Source: Streptomyces sp. CHD11 (GTDB lineage: Bacteria > Actinomycetota > Actinomycetes > Streptomycetales > Streptomycetaceae). From it: 57,156 nt of DNA. This document shows positions 7,130-15,241 of this stretch, one piece after another. Where the stretch lies: the NCBI RefSeq assembly GCF_018638295.1, contig NZ_JABTTS010000036.1, positions 1-57,156 on the forward strand, in the 5' to 3' direction. Both the position numbers and the translations under genes were made by a program. How positions within the stretch are numbered: position 1 is the first letter of the stretch; every line of letters begins with the position of its first letter. The notes under the pieces were generated by a model. That model was not told where the DNA came from and made no database searches. It worked only from the letters and a program-made list of their open reading frames with translations.

Positions 7130-9021
7130 GCCGGCGGAGTGAGGAGAAGAGGGCCGAACGCGCCGACCGGCTGGCCGAGCAGCAGGCGGCCGAGGCGCTT
7201 CGCACAGGGCACCCCGGAGGGGATCCGTCCTTGGCCGGGAAAGCGGGAAAGACCGGGAAAGCCGGGAAGACCGGCCGGAAGGGATCTCCGGACGGGAAGG
7301 CCGGGAAGGCCGGGAAGGCCGGGAAGGCCGGGAAGGCCGGGAAGCAGCGGCGGGGCGCGGAAGGCGGGCCGGGCGGGATGGCGGCGTCCGAAGCCCCGCA
7401 CGGCGGCGACGGGAAGCCGTCCCGGCGCCGGCAGCTGTACGTCCCCGACCGTGGCTGGTACGGGCCCGGTGGCGGACGCGTCGGCTACATGGATCCGCCC
7501 ACCATGTGGCGTGCCACCACGGTGCAGGCGTGCGGCATGTGGCCCTTCGCCGCCGGTTCGGGTTCGCCCATGACCGGTGTGCCGCTCGGCCAGCACCTCT
7601 TCACCGGCGCCACGGTCTGCGGCGACCCCCTGAACTGGTTCACCCGGGCCCGCTACATCTCCAACCCCTCGCTGTTCATGCTCGGCATGCCGGGGCTGGG
7701 CAAGTCCACCCTCATCAACCGGATGCTGATCGGCCTGGCCGCGACGGGTGTCGTGCCGCTGGTCCTCGGCGACCTCAAGCCCGACTACGCCGACACCGTC
7801 CGCGCGCTCGGCGGGCAGGTGATCTCCATCGGCCGCGGCCGGGGCGGTATCAACGTCCTGGATCCCGGTGCCATGGGTGAGGCGGCGGCCAGGATCGGCG
7901 GCGAGGCGGGCGAGGTGCTGAAGGCCGAGACGCACGGCCGTGTGCTGAACATGGTGGCCGCCCTGATCACCATCGTGCGCGGCCGTCCGATGGACGACCA
8001 CGAGCAGTCCGTGCTCTCCGCCGTCCTGCACCACCTGCGCGAGCGCACCTCGCCCGGACGACCCGCGCTGCTGCCGGACGTGCTGCGGATCCTGACCGAG
8101 GGCCCCGCTCGGGTGCGTGCGGTCACCCTCGACCGCGGCGACGACGCCCGCTACAGGGACGCCGTCGACCCCCTGCACCGTTCCCTGCTCGGCATTCTCG
8201 ACGGCCCGCTCGGTGACACCTTCGCCTCACCGACGTCCACCCGCATCGACCCCTCCGCGCCCGCCGTGTGCATCGACATCTCCGGTATCGGAGAGGCCGA
8301 CACCCAGCTCACCGCCGCCGCGATGCTCGCCGCCTGGTCCGACGGGCTCGGCACGGTGGCAGCCTCGCACGCCCTCGCGGACGCCGGGCTGGAGCCCCGC
8401 CGCTGGTTCTTCACGGTGCTGGACGAGCTGTGGCGCCCGCTGCGCGCCGCCTCCGGCATCGTCGACCGCATCGACGCGCTGACCCGCCTCAACCGTTCCC
8501 TCGGCCTGGGCGACGCCAAGATCACCCACACCCTCAAGGACGCCGAGGCCCTCGGCACCGACTCCGACCGGGCCAAGGCACGCGGCTTCGTCGAACGGGC
8601 GGGCATGGTGGTCTGCGCCGGACTGCCGAAGGCCGAGATGGAGGATCTGGGCAAGGTGGTCGGACTGTCCCGGCGCGAGATCGAACTCGTGTCGTCCTGG
8701 TCCTCGCCCCCCGGCTGGGGGGTCACCGGGGAGAACGAGGAGCCCCCCGGCCGGGGCCGGTTCCTCATCAAGGTCGGCGGCCGGCCCGGCATCCCCATCA
8801 AGGTCGCCATCACCGACGCCGAGCGCCGTCTGCACAACACCAACACCCGCTGGACGCCGAACGAGGAGGCCGTCGAGCAGGCGGTGGCCGGCACCGTCGC
8901 ACAGGTCCGGCGCGCCGCCCAGCAGGGTGGCTTCGCCGTCCCGGGCGCTCCGGGGGGACCGGGTGCGCCCGGCCTGCCCGGACGTGCCGGGGCCGGGGCG
9001 GCCGGGGGGTGGACCGTATGA
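7126..9021 (+). CDS. VirB4-like ATPase with Lys/Gly repeat linker
   Basis: 631 aa from GTG 7126 (GTGA overlap upstream). Residues 1-30 are charged. Residues about 39-73 are a striking GKAGKAG/GKTG repeat. The ATPase core starts near 110. Walker A is GMPGLGKST (187-195) and a Walker B-like strand is FFTVLDELW (about 428-436). The protein would energise assembly or substrate transfer of the T4SS-like channel. The C-terminal 40 residues are Gly/Pro/Ala-rich. It ends in an ATGA overlap with the coupling-protein gene. VirB4 proteins usually carry their N-terminal half in the same chain; here that half seems to be the preceding gene. Confidence 0.88.
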   Translation: MSRRSEEKRAERADRLAEQQAAEALRTGHPGGDPSLAGKAGKTGKAGKTGRKGSPDGKAGKAGKAGKAGKAGKQRRGAEGGPGGMAASEAPHGGDGKPSRRRQLYVPDRGWYGPGGGRVGYMDPPTMWRATTVQACGMWPFAAGSGSPMTGVPLGQHLFTGATVCGDPLNWFTRARYISNPSLFMLGMPGLGKSTLINRMLIGLAATGVVPLVLGDLKPDYADTVRALGGQVISIGRGRGGINVLDPGAMGEAAARIGGEAGEVLKAETHGRVLNMVAALITIVRGRPMDDHEQSVLSAVLHHLRERTSPGRPALLPDVLRILTEGPARVRAVTLDRGDDARYRDAVDPLHRSLLGILDGPLGDTFASPTSTRIDPSAPAVCIDISGIGEADTQLTAAAMLAAWSDGLGTVAASHALADAGLEPRRWFFTVLDELWRPLRAASGIVDRIDALTRLNRSLGLGDAKITHTLKDAEALGTDSDRAKARGFVERAGMVVCAGLPKAEMEDLGKVVGLSRREIELVSSWSSPPGWGVTGENEEPPGRGRFLIKVGGRPGIPIKVAITDAERRLHNTNTRWTPNEEAVEQAVAGTVAQVRRAAQQGGFAVPGAPGGPGAPGLPGRAGAGAAGGWTV

Positions 9022-10817
9022 GCGCCCCCCGCGCCACCGGGATGCACGAGCAGCTGCCCTGGGCCATCGTGGCCCTGGCCGGCGCCGGACTCACCCTGTT
9101 CAGCCTCGTCTGGTCCGGCGGCACCCTGGGGGCCGGGCTCAGCGGTCACGGCTGGCAGGCACCGCCCTTCGCCATGTCGACGATCGCCCGGATGGCCGAC
9201 GTGGGACCCGCGTCGATGTGGCCCCAGGCTCCGCCCGCCGCCGTCTACGCGGGTATGACCGGTCTGCTGGCGGTCCTCGCGGTCCCGGTCGCCCTCGTCG
9301 TCGGACTCCTGCTGAACCGCGCCGCCCGCCCCAAGGGGCTGGCCGGGCGGCGGGAACTGGCCGCCCTGTGTCCCAAGGGCATCGAGGCAAGGGCCCGCGA
9401 ACTGCGGCCGTCACTCGAGGGCCGTGACCGGCTGCACCCCGACGAGACCGGCAACCTCCTCGGAAATCTGTCGCCCAAGGGGCCGGAGCTGCGCAGCAGT
9501 TACGAGGACGTGGAGCTCGATCTCATGGCTCCCCGGGCCGGCAAGTCCACCGGTATCGCCGTCCCGCGGGTCCTGCGCGCCCAGGGGGCCGTACTGTTCA
9601 CCTCCAACAAGTCCGACGTGTACGCCGTCACCCGCGCGGAGCGCGAGAAGGCGGGCACGGTCTGGACGTTCGACCCGCAGGGCATCGCCCACGCCCCGCG
9701 CGCCATGTGGTGGAACATGCTCGGCGAGTGCCACACCACCGAGGGCGCCCGCCGTCTGGCCGGGCATTTCGTCGCGTCGGTCAACGACGACACCGCCAAG
9801 AAGGACTTCTGGATCTCGGCCGCTCAGAACACCCTCACCGCCCTGTTCCTGGCCGCGGCCCGCAACCGCGCCCCGGTGCAGGAACTGCTGGCCTGGCTCG
9901 CCGACCCCGCCGACCGCACGCCGGTCGACCTGCTCCGCGACGCCGGTCTGATCGCGATGGCCGAGCAGTTGCAGGGCACGGTGCGCGGCGCGGTGGAAAC
10001 CCGGGACGGCATCTACGAGACGGCCCGGCAGACGGTCGCATGCCTGCTCGACCCCGAGATCCTCGCCTGGGTCACACCCGATCCCGAACTGCCCGAGTTC
10101 CGTCCCGGCCAGCATGTCCTCGGCCGGGACACCCTGTTCCTCCTCTCCAAGGACGGCGGTGGTTCCGCGGCCGGCGTCATCGCGGGCCTCGCGGACGCGA
10201 CCCTGCGGGCGGGGGTGGTCGCGGCGGAGTACATGGGCGGCCGTCTCGACCCGCCTCTGACGGCGGTGCTCGACGAGGCGGCCAACGTCTGCCGGATCGC
10301 CGATCTGCCCGACCTCTACTCGCACTTCGGCTCGCGCGGCATCAGTGTCGTGACCCTGCTGCAGAGCTACCGGCAGGGGGCCCGGGTGTGGGGCGAGGTG
10401 GGCATGGACGCGCTGTGGAGCGCGGCGACCATCAAGCTCCTGGGCGCGGGACTGGACGACGCCGACTTCGTCCAGAAGGTGTCCACGCTGGTGGGCCAGC
10501 ACGATGTGCGCACTCCCACGATCTCCCGCGCCAAGGACGGTACCTCGCGGTCCTACTCCTACCGCCTGGATCCGATCCTGCCCCCGGACCGCATCCGCGC
10601 TCTGCCCAAGGGCACGGCTCTGCTGCTGGCCACCGGCGTCAAACCGGCGCTGATCCAGTTGCGTCCCTGGTACAGGGAACCGGGTGCCGACGTCATCTCC
10701 GCGGCGGCGAAGGCGGAGACGGCGGCCATCACCGAACGGGCCGCACGCCGTCTGCTGCCGGGCGTGCACCTGTCGAAGCCGGGCTCCGACGACCGCTGGA
10801 ACCGCGCCCCGAGGTGA
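9018..10817 (+). CDS. VirD4/TraG-family type IV coupling protein
   Basis: 599 aa from ATG 9018. Two N-terminal membrane helices (about 14-34 and 72-98), then a TraG/VirD4 ATPase domain. Walker A reads APRAGKST (about 173-180), with Arg where most have Gly, as is common in this family. Walker B is TAVLDEAANV (about 413-422), followed by the GxRGISVVTLLQSYRQ segment typical of TraG/VirD4. It would recruit substrates to the channel and power their entry. It is the last gene of the operon. Its 3' end overlaps the convergent DUF418 gene by 89 nt. Confidence 0.9.
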   Translation: MSAPRATGMHEQLPWAIVALAGAGLTLFSLVWSGGTLGAGLSGHGWQAPPFAMSTIARMADVGPASMWPQAPPAAVYAGMTGLLAVLAVPVALVVGLLLNRAARPKGLAGRRELAALCPKGIEARARELRPSLEGRDRLHPDETGNLLGNLSPKGPELRSSYEDVELDLMAPRAGKSTGIAVPRVLRAQGAVLFTSNKSDVYAVTRAEREKAGTVWTFDPQGIAHAPRAMWWNMLGECHTTEGARRLAGHFVASVNDDTAKKDFWISAAQNTLTALFLAAARNRAPVQELLAWLADPADRTPVDLLRDAGLIAMAEQLQGTVRGAVETRDGIYETARQTVACLLDPEILAWVTPDPELPEFRPGQHVLGRDTLFLLSKDGGGSAAGVIAGLADATLRAGVVAAEYMGGRLDPPLTAVLDEAANVCRIADLPDLYSHFGSRGISVVTLLQSYRQGARVWGEVGMDALWSAATIKLLGAGLDDADFVQKVSTLVGQHDVRTPTISRAKDGTSRSYSYRLDPILPPDRIRALPKGTALLLATGVKPALIQLRPWYREPGADVISAAAKAETAAITERAARRLLPGVHLSKPGSDDRWNRAPR

Positions 10818-11967
10818 CCCCGCGCAGCAGCAGTTCGGCCGGACCGTACCGGGTCCGTGCCATGAGCCGTGAGCCCGCGCCGAGCTGGACGGCGTACAGC
10901 ACCACGCAGCCCGCCACGACGGTGACGGTGCCGGCCCGGTCGTACAGCCCCAGGCCGTAGCCGGTGAACACGAGGGAGAGCACCAGTGACTGGGTGAGGT
11001 AGTGGCTGAGGGCCATGCGTCCGGCGGCGGCCAGCACTTTGGCCACTACCGGGCGGCAGGCGTCGGCCAGCAGGAGCACCCCGCAGGCGTAGACGACGGT
11101 GAGCGCGGGCGCGGTCAGTACCGTCACCGCCTGCCCGACGTAGAACCAGCGGCTGTCCAGCGGTCCGTTCGCACAGCAGGCGGCGACCACACCGCCCGCG
11201 AGTCCGGCCGGCAGCCAGCGCAGGGCCACGGCACGCAGCCAGGCCCGGTCCCGCCCCCGCCGCTCCGCCACGCCCGACCTCGCCGCCGCGAGCCCCGCCA
11301 GCATGGCGGCCAGATGGACGGGCGCGTACAGCACGTCCCTGCCGAGCGCCCCGCGCAGGTCACGCAGGTGGACCGCCACCACCGACGGCGCGTCACCGCG
11401 ATGGGCGGCGATCCGTTCGGTGACCGCGGGCGGGTACGGGCCGGTGAGGGTGAACGGTTCGGTGAGCGCGACGGTCAGCAGCCCGTATCCGAGGAGGAGT
11501 ACCGAGGGGACGGCCAGCAACACGGCCGCAAGGCGCAGCGCGGCCCGGGGGGTGAGCGTGCGCAGCCCGTACAGCACGAGCGCCAGCGCCCCGTACGTCA
11601 TCAGGATGTCGCCGGTGTACAGCAGTACGGCATGGACGGCACCGATCGCCAGCAGGGCGGTGGCGCGCCGCAGATGCCGGGGCGCGAAGGAGGCACCGGC
11701 CCATTCGGCGGACCGCTTCTGGAGCACGAAGCTGTAGCCGAAGAGGAACGCGAACAGCACGTGGAACTTGCCGGTGACCAGCACGTTCACCACCCAGGCC
11801 GCCACCTGGCCGGACCGCGGGGCCCCCGGGCCGCCGCCGAACAGGGTGTACGGACCGGCCATCATCAGCGCGTTGACCAGCAGGATGCCGAACAGGGCGA
11901 AGCCGCGCAGCACATCGAGTCCGGGAACGCGCCGGGGGTCTTCGGGCGGGGCGGTACCGCCGCTCAT
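10729..11967 (-). CDS. DUF418 (YeiB-type) multi-pass membrane protein
   Basis: 412 aa from ATG 11967, which overlaps the upstream stop (ATGA). The N-terminal R-x-x-G-L-D-V-L-R-G-F-A-L-F-G-I-L-L-V-N pattern is diagnostic of the DUF418/acyltransferase-3-like YeiB family. About eight to ten hydrophobic helices follow, and the DUF418 C-terminal domain includes GRMALSHYLTQSL. The substrate is unknown; relatives are thought to modify envelope glycans or export small molecules. It forms an operon with the DUF3592 gene under its own GAACC/CGTTG promoter copy. The reading frame is open upstream to 12417, but the family start and overlap support 11967. Confidence 0.88.
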   Translation of the reverse strand: MSGGTAPPEDPRRVPGLDVLRGFALFGILLVNALMMAGPYTLFGGGPGAPRSGQVAAWVVNVLVTGKFHVLFAFLFGYSFVLQKRSAEWAGASFAPRHLRRATALLAIGAVHAVLLYTGDILMTYGALALVLYGLRTLTPRAALRLAAVLLAVPSVLLLGYGLLTVALTEPFTLTGPYPPAVTERIAAHRGDAPSVVAVHLRDLRGALGRDVLYAPVHLAAMLAGLAAARSGVAERRGRDRAWLRAVALRWLPAGLAGGVVAACCANGPLDSRWFYVGQAVTVLTAPALTVVYACGVLLLADACRPVVAKVLAAAGRMALSHYLTQSLVLSLVFTGYGLGLYDRAGTVTVVAGCVVLYAVQLGAGSRLMARTRYGPAELLLRGVTSGRGSSGRRSPASTGARPAADGVRPVR

Positions 11968-12356
11968 CCCGAGACCCTGATCCCGGCGCCGAACACCAGG
12001 ACCGAGCACACGAACCACCCGAAGGACGGTGCCAGCAGATGTCTGCGCGTCCACAGCCGGGCCTGGGCGGGGCGTCGGCGCGCGTAGACGACGGGGATGT
12101 GGCCCCCGACCGGCGGCACACCGTAGAACGGGCCCAGTCTGCCCAGTTCGAGGAGGTACTCCAGGCCGTGGTGATCGAAGAACATCACGTACCCCTGACG
12201 TCGTCCGCCGCCGGAGGCTCGGGCGGTCACCCTCCCCATCACACGCTCCCCCCGCGCCCAGAGACCCGCGGCCGTCACCACCGCCCGTACGCCGAGGCAC
12301 AGAAAGCCAAGGCCGGCCCCCGTGCACAGCGCGAGCAGCACCACCTCTGTGTCCAT
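11964..12356 (-). CDS. DUF3592-like small membrane protein
   Basis: 130 aa from ATG 12356, with AAGGA about 9 nt upstream; an adjacent GTG at 12359 is possible. Hydrophobic helices at both ends (about 3-28 and 108-128) flank a soluble beta-rich middle (GRVTARASGGG, YVMFFDHHG, VVYARRRPAQARLW), as in DUF3592 proteins. The function is unknown. The short overlap with the DUF418 gene and the shared promoter suggest joint expression. Confidence 0.7.
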   Translation of the reverse strand: MDTEVVLLALCTGAGLGFLCLGVRAVVTAAGLWARGERVMGRVTARASGGGRRQGYVMFFDHHGLEYLLELGRLGPFYGVPPVGGHIPVVYARRRPAQARLWTRRHLLAPSFGWFVCSVLVFGAGIRVSG

Positions 12357-12416
12357 CACTCCCCGCTCCTTGGCGTCCCGGCCTTCCGGTCTCACCGGCA
12401 GGCACCTCGGTGGACA

Positions 12417-12443
12417 CAACGGGCCACGTCGCCGGGCTGGTTC
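12417..12443 (-). promoter_or_regulatory. ECF-type promoter motif for the DUF3592/DUF418 operon
   Basis: On the minus strand: GAACC (12443-12439), 17 nt, CGTTG (12421-12417), pointing at ATG 12356 with a predicted leader of about 50 nt. It stands back to back with the copy driving the NlpC/P60 gene. Confidence 0.65.
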
Positions 12444-12453
12444 ACCCGCCCTT

Positions 12454-12480
12454 GAACCTCCGGGCCGCACCGCCGCGTTG
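12454..12480 (+). promoter_or_regulatory. ECF-type promoter motif for the NlpC/P60 gene
   Basis: TT-GAACC (GAACC 12454-12458), 17 nt, CGTTG (12476-12480). The predicted start of transcription lies about 40 nt before ATG 12527. Confidence 0.68.
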
Positions 12481-12526
12481 TGTGGACATCCACCGCCGGA
12501 CACGCAGGAAGGGAGCTTCGGCACCG

Positions 12527-13561
12527 ATGAAACGGACCCCGCGCGCACGCGGCCTCCGCATGGCCACGACCGCCGCCCTGGTCTGCGCCCTGACGGCTTC
12601 GCTCCAGCAGCCCGCCGTGGCCGAGCCCGCGACGCTCCCCGCGGTACGCGCACAGCTCGAGGAGCTCTACCACGACGCGGAGGTCGCCACCGAGAAGTAC
12701 AACGCCGCCGGGGAGAAGGTGACCCGGCAGGCGGAGCGGGTCCGCCTGCTGCAGACCCGGGTCGGCGTGACGAAGCGGAAGCTGGCCCGCCTGGCCTCAC
12801 AGGCGGGGGCGGCGGCCCGCAGCCAGTACCGCGGTGGCGGACTGCCCGCTGAGGTGCAGTTCGTCCTGACCCACGACCCCGAACACGCCCTGGACAACGC
12901 GTCCCTGACCGCCCGGGTCCACTCGGGCACGCGCCGCTTGATGACCACCCTGGCAGACGCCCACGACGAGCTGCGCGGCCTCAGCGACGACGCTTCCGAC
13001 GAGCTGGAGCGCCTGCGCGGGAACCGCCGCGCGATGGCATCCCACCGCAAGACGGTCCAACGCCGCATCGACACCGCCAGGTCGCTGGAGTCCCGGCTGG
13101 CGGTGGAGCAGCGCAGGCAGCTCGACGAACTGGAGCAGCAGGACGCCGCCGACGCCCAGGCCCAGTGGGTGAGCACCGGCATCCTCGACCACCTCGGCAC
13201 CGAGACGGGCGCGGCCGGCCGCAAGGCCCTCGACTACGCGACCCGCCAGCTGGGCGAACCGTACGTCTGGGGCGCCGAGGGCCCTGACTCCTTCGACTGC
13301 TCCGGCCTCACCTCCCAAGCCTGGCTGGCCGCGGGCGTGACGATCCCGCGCACCTCGCAGGAACAGTGGCGGCTGCTCCAGCGCGTCCCGCTCGAGTCGA
13401 TGCGCCCCGGCGACCTGATCATCTACCACGCCGACGCCAGCCACGTCGCCCTGTACATCGGCGCCGGCGACATGATCCACGCCCCACGTCCGGGCCGCAC
13501 GGTGACGGTCGCTCCGGCGGGGTCCATGGAGATCCTCGGAGTGGTACGACCGGACGCCTGA
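12527..13561 (+). CDS. Secreted NlpC/P60 (C40) peptidoglycan hydrolase
   Basis: 344 aa; AGGAAGGGAG precedes ATG 12527. A signal peptide (about 1-36) ends near PAVAEPA. Residues 40-220 are long coiled-coil segments, as in RipA-type hydrolases, where such a region holds the enzyme inactive or targets it. The C-terminal NlpC/P60 domain (about 230-344) has the catalytic Cys258 in DSFDCSGL, His306 in DASHVALYIG and a third polar residue at His318. It would cut peptide stems of peptidoglycan. Its promoter copy and position next to the T4SS-like operon suggest a wall-opening role alongside the transglycosylase. Confidence 0.9.
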   Translation: MKRTPRARGLRMATTAALVCALTASLQQPAVAEPATLPAVRAQLEELYHDAEVATEKYNAAGEKVTRQAERVRLLQTRVGVTKRKLARLASQAGAAARSQYRGGGLPAEVQFVLTHDPEHALDNASLTARVHSGTRRLMTTLADAHDELRGLSDDASDELERLRGNRRAMASHRKTVQRRIDTARSLESRLAVEQRRQLDELEQQDAADAQAQWVSTGILDHLGTETGAAGRKALDYATRQLGEPYVWGAEGPDSFDCSGLTSQAWLAAGVTIPRTSQEQWRLLQRVPLESMRPGDLIIYHADASHVALYIGAGDMIHAPRPGRTVTVAPAGSMEILGVVRPDA

Positions 13562-13654
13562 ACCGCCGCCACCGGCCCGCGGTACCGGGCAGCACGGCCG
13601 GTGCGACCCGTGAAACGACCAGCCGGACGCCCGACGGCAGCAGCAGGGAGAACC

Positions 13655-14155
13655 ATGACCACCGTGCCAGCGGAGAAGAGCGGGGCCTCCGAAGCCCATA
13701 GTGACGCCACTTCCTCGCCCGAGGACACCGGCGCCGGGTCGGCCGACACGGCCGCCGGGGAGCAGCCCTCGCCCCCGGCGTTCATCCTCTACATGCAGGG
13801 GCCCGCCTACGCGAAGGAGCTGCGTCAGCTGACGCTGTGGACCCATCATGTGCTGCTGCCGGTGTACGGCAGGGAAGCCTCGTCCGGACTGCCCTGGTGC
13901 CCCGTCTGGTGGAACCACGCCGAAGCGGTCGCTCACCTCCACGGCCTCTGGCTGGCCTGGGGGGACCTGACCGGTCCCGGCTCCCCGCCGTCCGGACCCG
14001 CCCAGTGGCACCGCGACTACCTGCTGCCGGCGATGAGCGCCCTGAGGGACGCGGCGGGTCCCTTCGCCGGCTGCAAGCCCGGCATGCACCGCCCGAAGGA
14101 AGCTCCCCAAGTCGACGCCGTGGACCCGTTCGGTCCGCCGTCGGCGCCGTCATGA
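13655..14155 (+). CDS. DUF4913 protein
   Basis: 166 aa from ATG 13655, after CAGGGAG. Residues 1-45 are low-complexity. Residues about 46-150 match DUF4913: a W-C-P-x-W-W-x-H-x-E-A-V core, L-x-x-L-W-x-A-W, a region with W-H-R-D-Y-L-L, and GPFAGCKPG. DUF4913 proteins are typical of actinobacterial plasmids and integrative elements beside conjugation genes. The function is unknown. It lies about 94 nt after the NlpC/P60 gene and may share its transcript. The presence of this family supports a mobile-element origin for the locus. Confidence 0.8.
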   Translation: MTTVPAEKSGASEAHSDATSSPEDTGAGSADTAAGEQPSPPAFILYMQGPAYAKELRQLTLWTHHVLLPVYGREASSGLPWCPVWWNHAEAVAHLHGLWLAWGDLTGPGSPPSGPAQWHRDYLLPAMSALRDAAGPFAGCKPGMHRPKEAPQVDAVDPFGPPSAPS

Positions 14156-14313
14156 CGGGGAGGCCGGGCCGGTCGTAGACGCGGCACGCAGCGGCGGCCT
14201 CGTCGGGAACCGCCGTCCCGGGCGGTCCGGGACGGGAGTCCATGCGCTCGGCGGCGGCCGCGGGCAGAACCGCACCGCTGATCCGCAACGCGGCGCTGCG
14301 CCGGCCGGCGTCT

Positions 14314-14340
14314 GAACCACATGAGGCGGCCCCGACGTTG
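14314..14340 (+). promoter_or_regulatory. ECF-type promoter motif for the first Gly-tail gene
   Basis: TCT-GAACC (GAACC 14314-14318), 17 nt, CGTTG (14336-14340). It lies 38 nt before the GTG at 14378, leaving room for a short leader with GAGAGGA. Confidence 0.68.
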
Positions 14341-14377
14341 CTCCTGTGCCATCACCCGCACCCTGAGAGGACAGCCT

Positions 14378-15043
14378 GTGTCGGACAACGACCGCTACCG
14401 GCGCCCAGCGAGCTCATCGACTCCGGACTTCAACGAGATCCAGAACGCCTCCATGGCGCTCGCCTTCCAGGCGGTCCAGGGCCAAGAGGACGACGCCGAC
14501 AGAACCCCCACCCAGCCCTACTACACGAGCACCACCACACACAGCCCGATTCCCTACAGCGACCTCAACACCGCCGCACTGGCCAACCTTCGCCTGGACG
14601 ACACCCCCACACAGCGCCCGAACTCCACCTACAGCTACCTCAACGACCCCAACACCGCACAGGCCTACCTCGACCAGCGCCCGAACTCCACCTACAGCCA
14701 CCTCAACGACCCCAACACCGCACAGGCCTACCTCGACACGAGCAGAACCCCCACCCCGACCACCACGCAAAGCCCAGCGCAATACGAGGTACCGACGGGG
14801 GTCGGGTTGGGTATTTACGTGGCCCAAGAGTCAACCGGGTCCGCACAGGATGTGCCGACTCATGCCGGTGAAACCCCGCTCGGCCCCGAGGCACATGAAC
14901 TCCTGCGGCGGGGAAGGACCGCGCAGAATGCCCGAAGCAGGCGCCCCGGTGCCTCCGGTGCTTCCTCCGATGCCCCGCACCAGTCTGCGGAGTTGCGCCG
15001 CCACGGTGTTATTCGGCGCGGCCGTGGGGGCGGCGGCAAGTGA
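14378..15043 (+). CDS. Unrecognised low-complexity protein with RRG-Gly-Lys C-terminal tail (Gly-tail 1)
   Basis: 221 aa from GTG 14378, with GAGAGGA about 8 nt upstream. I recognise no domain. The N-terminus (NEIQNASMALAFQAVQ) may be a short helix. Residues about 50-130 are Thr/Pro/Tyr/Asn-rich with two identical 21-residue repeats (first PNSTYSY, then PNSTYSH). The C-terminus is basic and ends IRRGRGGGGK. This tail recurs in the proteins ending at 16777 and 17544, whose other regions are unrelated. There is no signal peptide and no membrane helix. It is a candidate exported substrate or structural protein of the co-regulated system (inference). Confidence 0.7.
   Translation: MSDNDRYRRPASSSTPDFNEIQNASMALAFQAVQGQEDDADRTPTQPYYTSTTTHSPIPYSDLNTAALANLRLDDTPTQRPNSTYSYLNDPNTAQAYLDQRPNSTYSHLNDPNTAQAYLDTSRTPTPTTTQSPAQYEVPTGVGLGIYVAQESTGSAQDVPTHAGETPLGPEAHELLRRGRTAQNARSRRPGASGASSDAPHQSAELRRHGVIRRGRGGGGK
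14612..14737 (+). repeat. Two perfect-frame 63-bp tandem repeats inside Gly-tail 1
   Basis: Unit 1 is 14612-14674 and unit 2 is 14675-14737. They differ at very few bases (TAC/CAC within PNSTYSY/PNSTYSH). The unit encodes QRPNSTYS, a Y or H, then LNDPNTAQAYLD. Near-identity at DNA level points to a recent duplication. A weaker related block (SPIPYSDLNTAALANLRLD) precedes it. Confidence 0.9.
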
Positions 15044-15241
15044 ACCGGCTGCTCGGGATCCGTCGTGAGGGTGCCGGCAGCGGGCCCGTCTGCCGACGCC
15101 ATCACCACACTCATATCACCGGTCGAACCCACCCGCCCGAACTCGCTCGTCCTCACCGGAAGACGGCGGGGGGCATTCCTTCACTGATCACCAGAGACCC
15201 TTTGTCGGCCACGCCCTCATGCTCATGGAAGGACCCTCCGC

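Noticed and set aside
15125..15152. Copy of the GAACC/CGTTG promoter before 15242
   Set aside because: GAACC is present, but the spacer is 18 nt and the -10 reads CGTCC; too weak to list as a feature.
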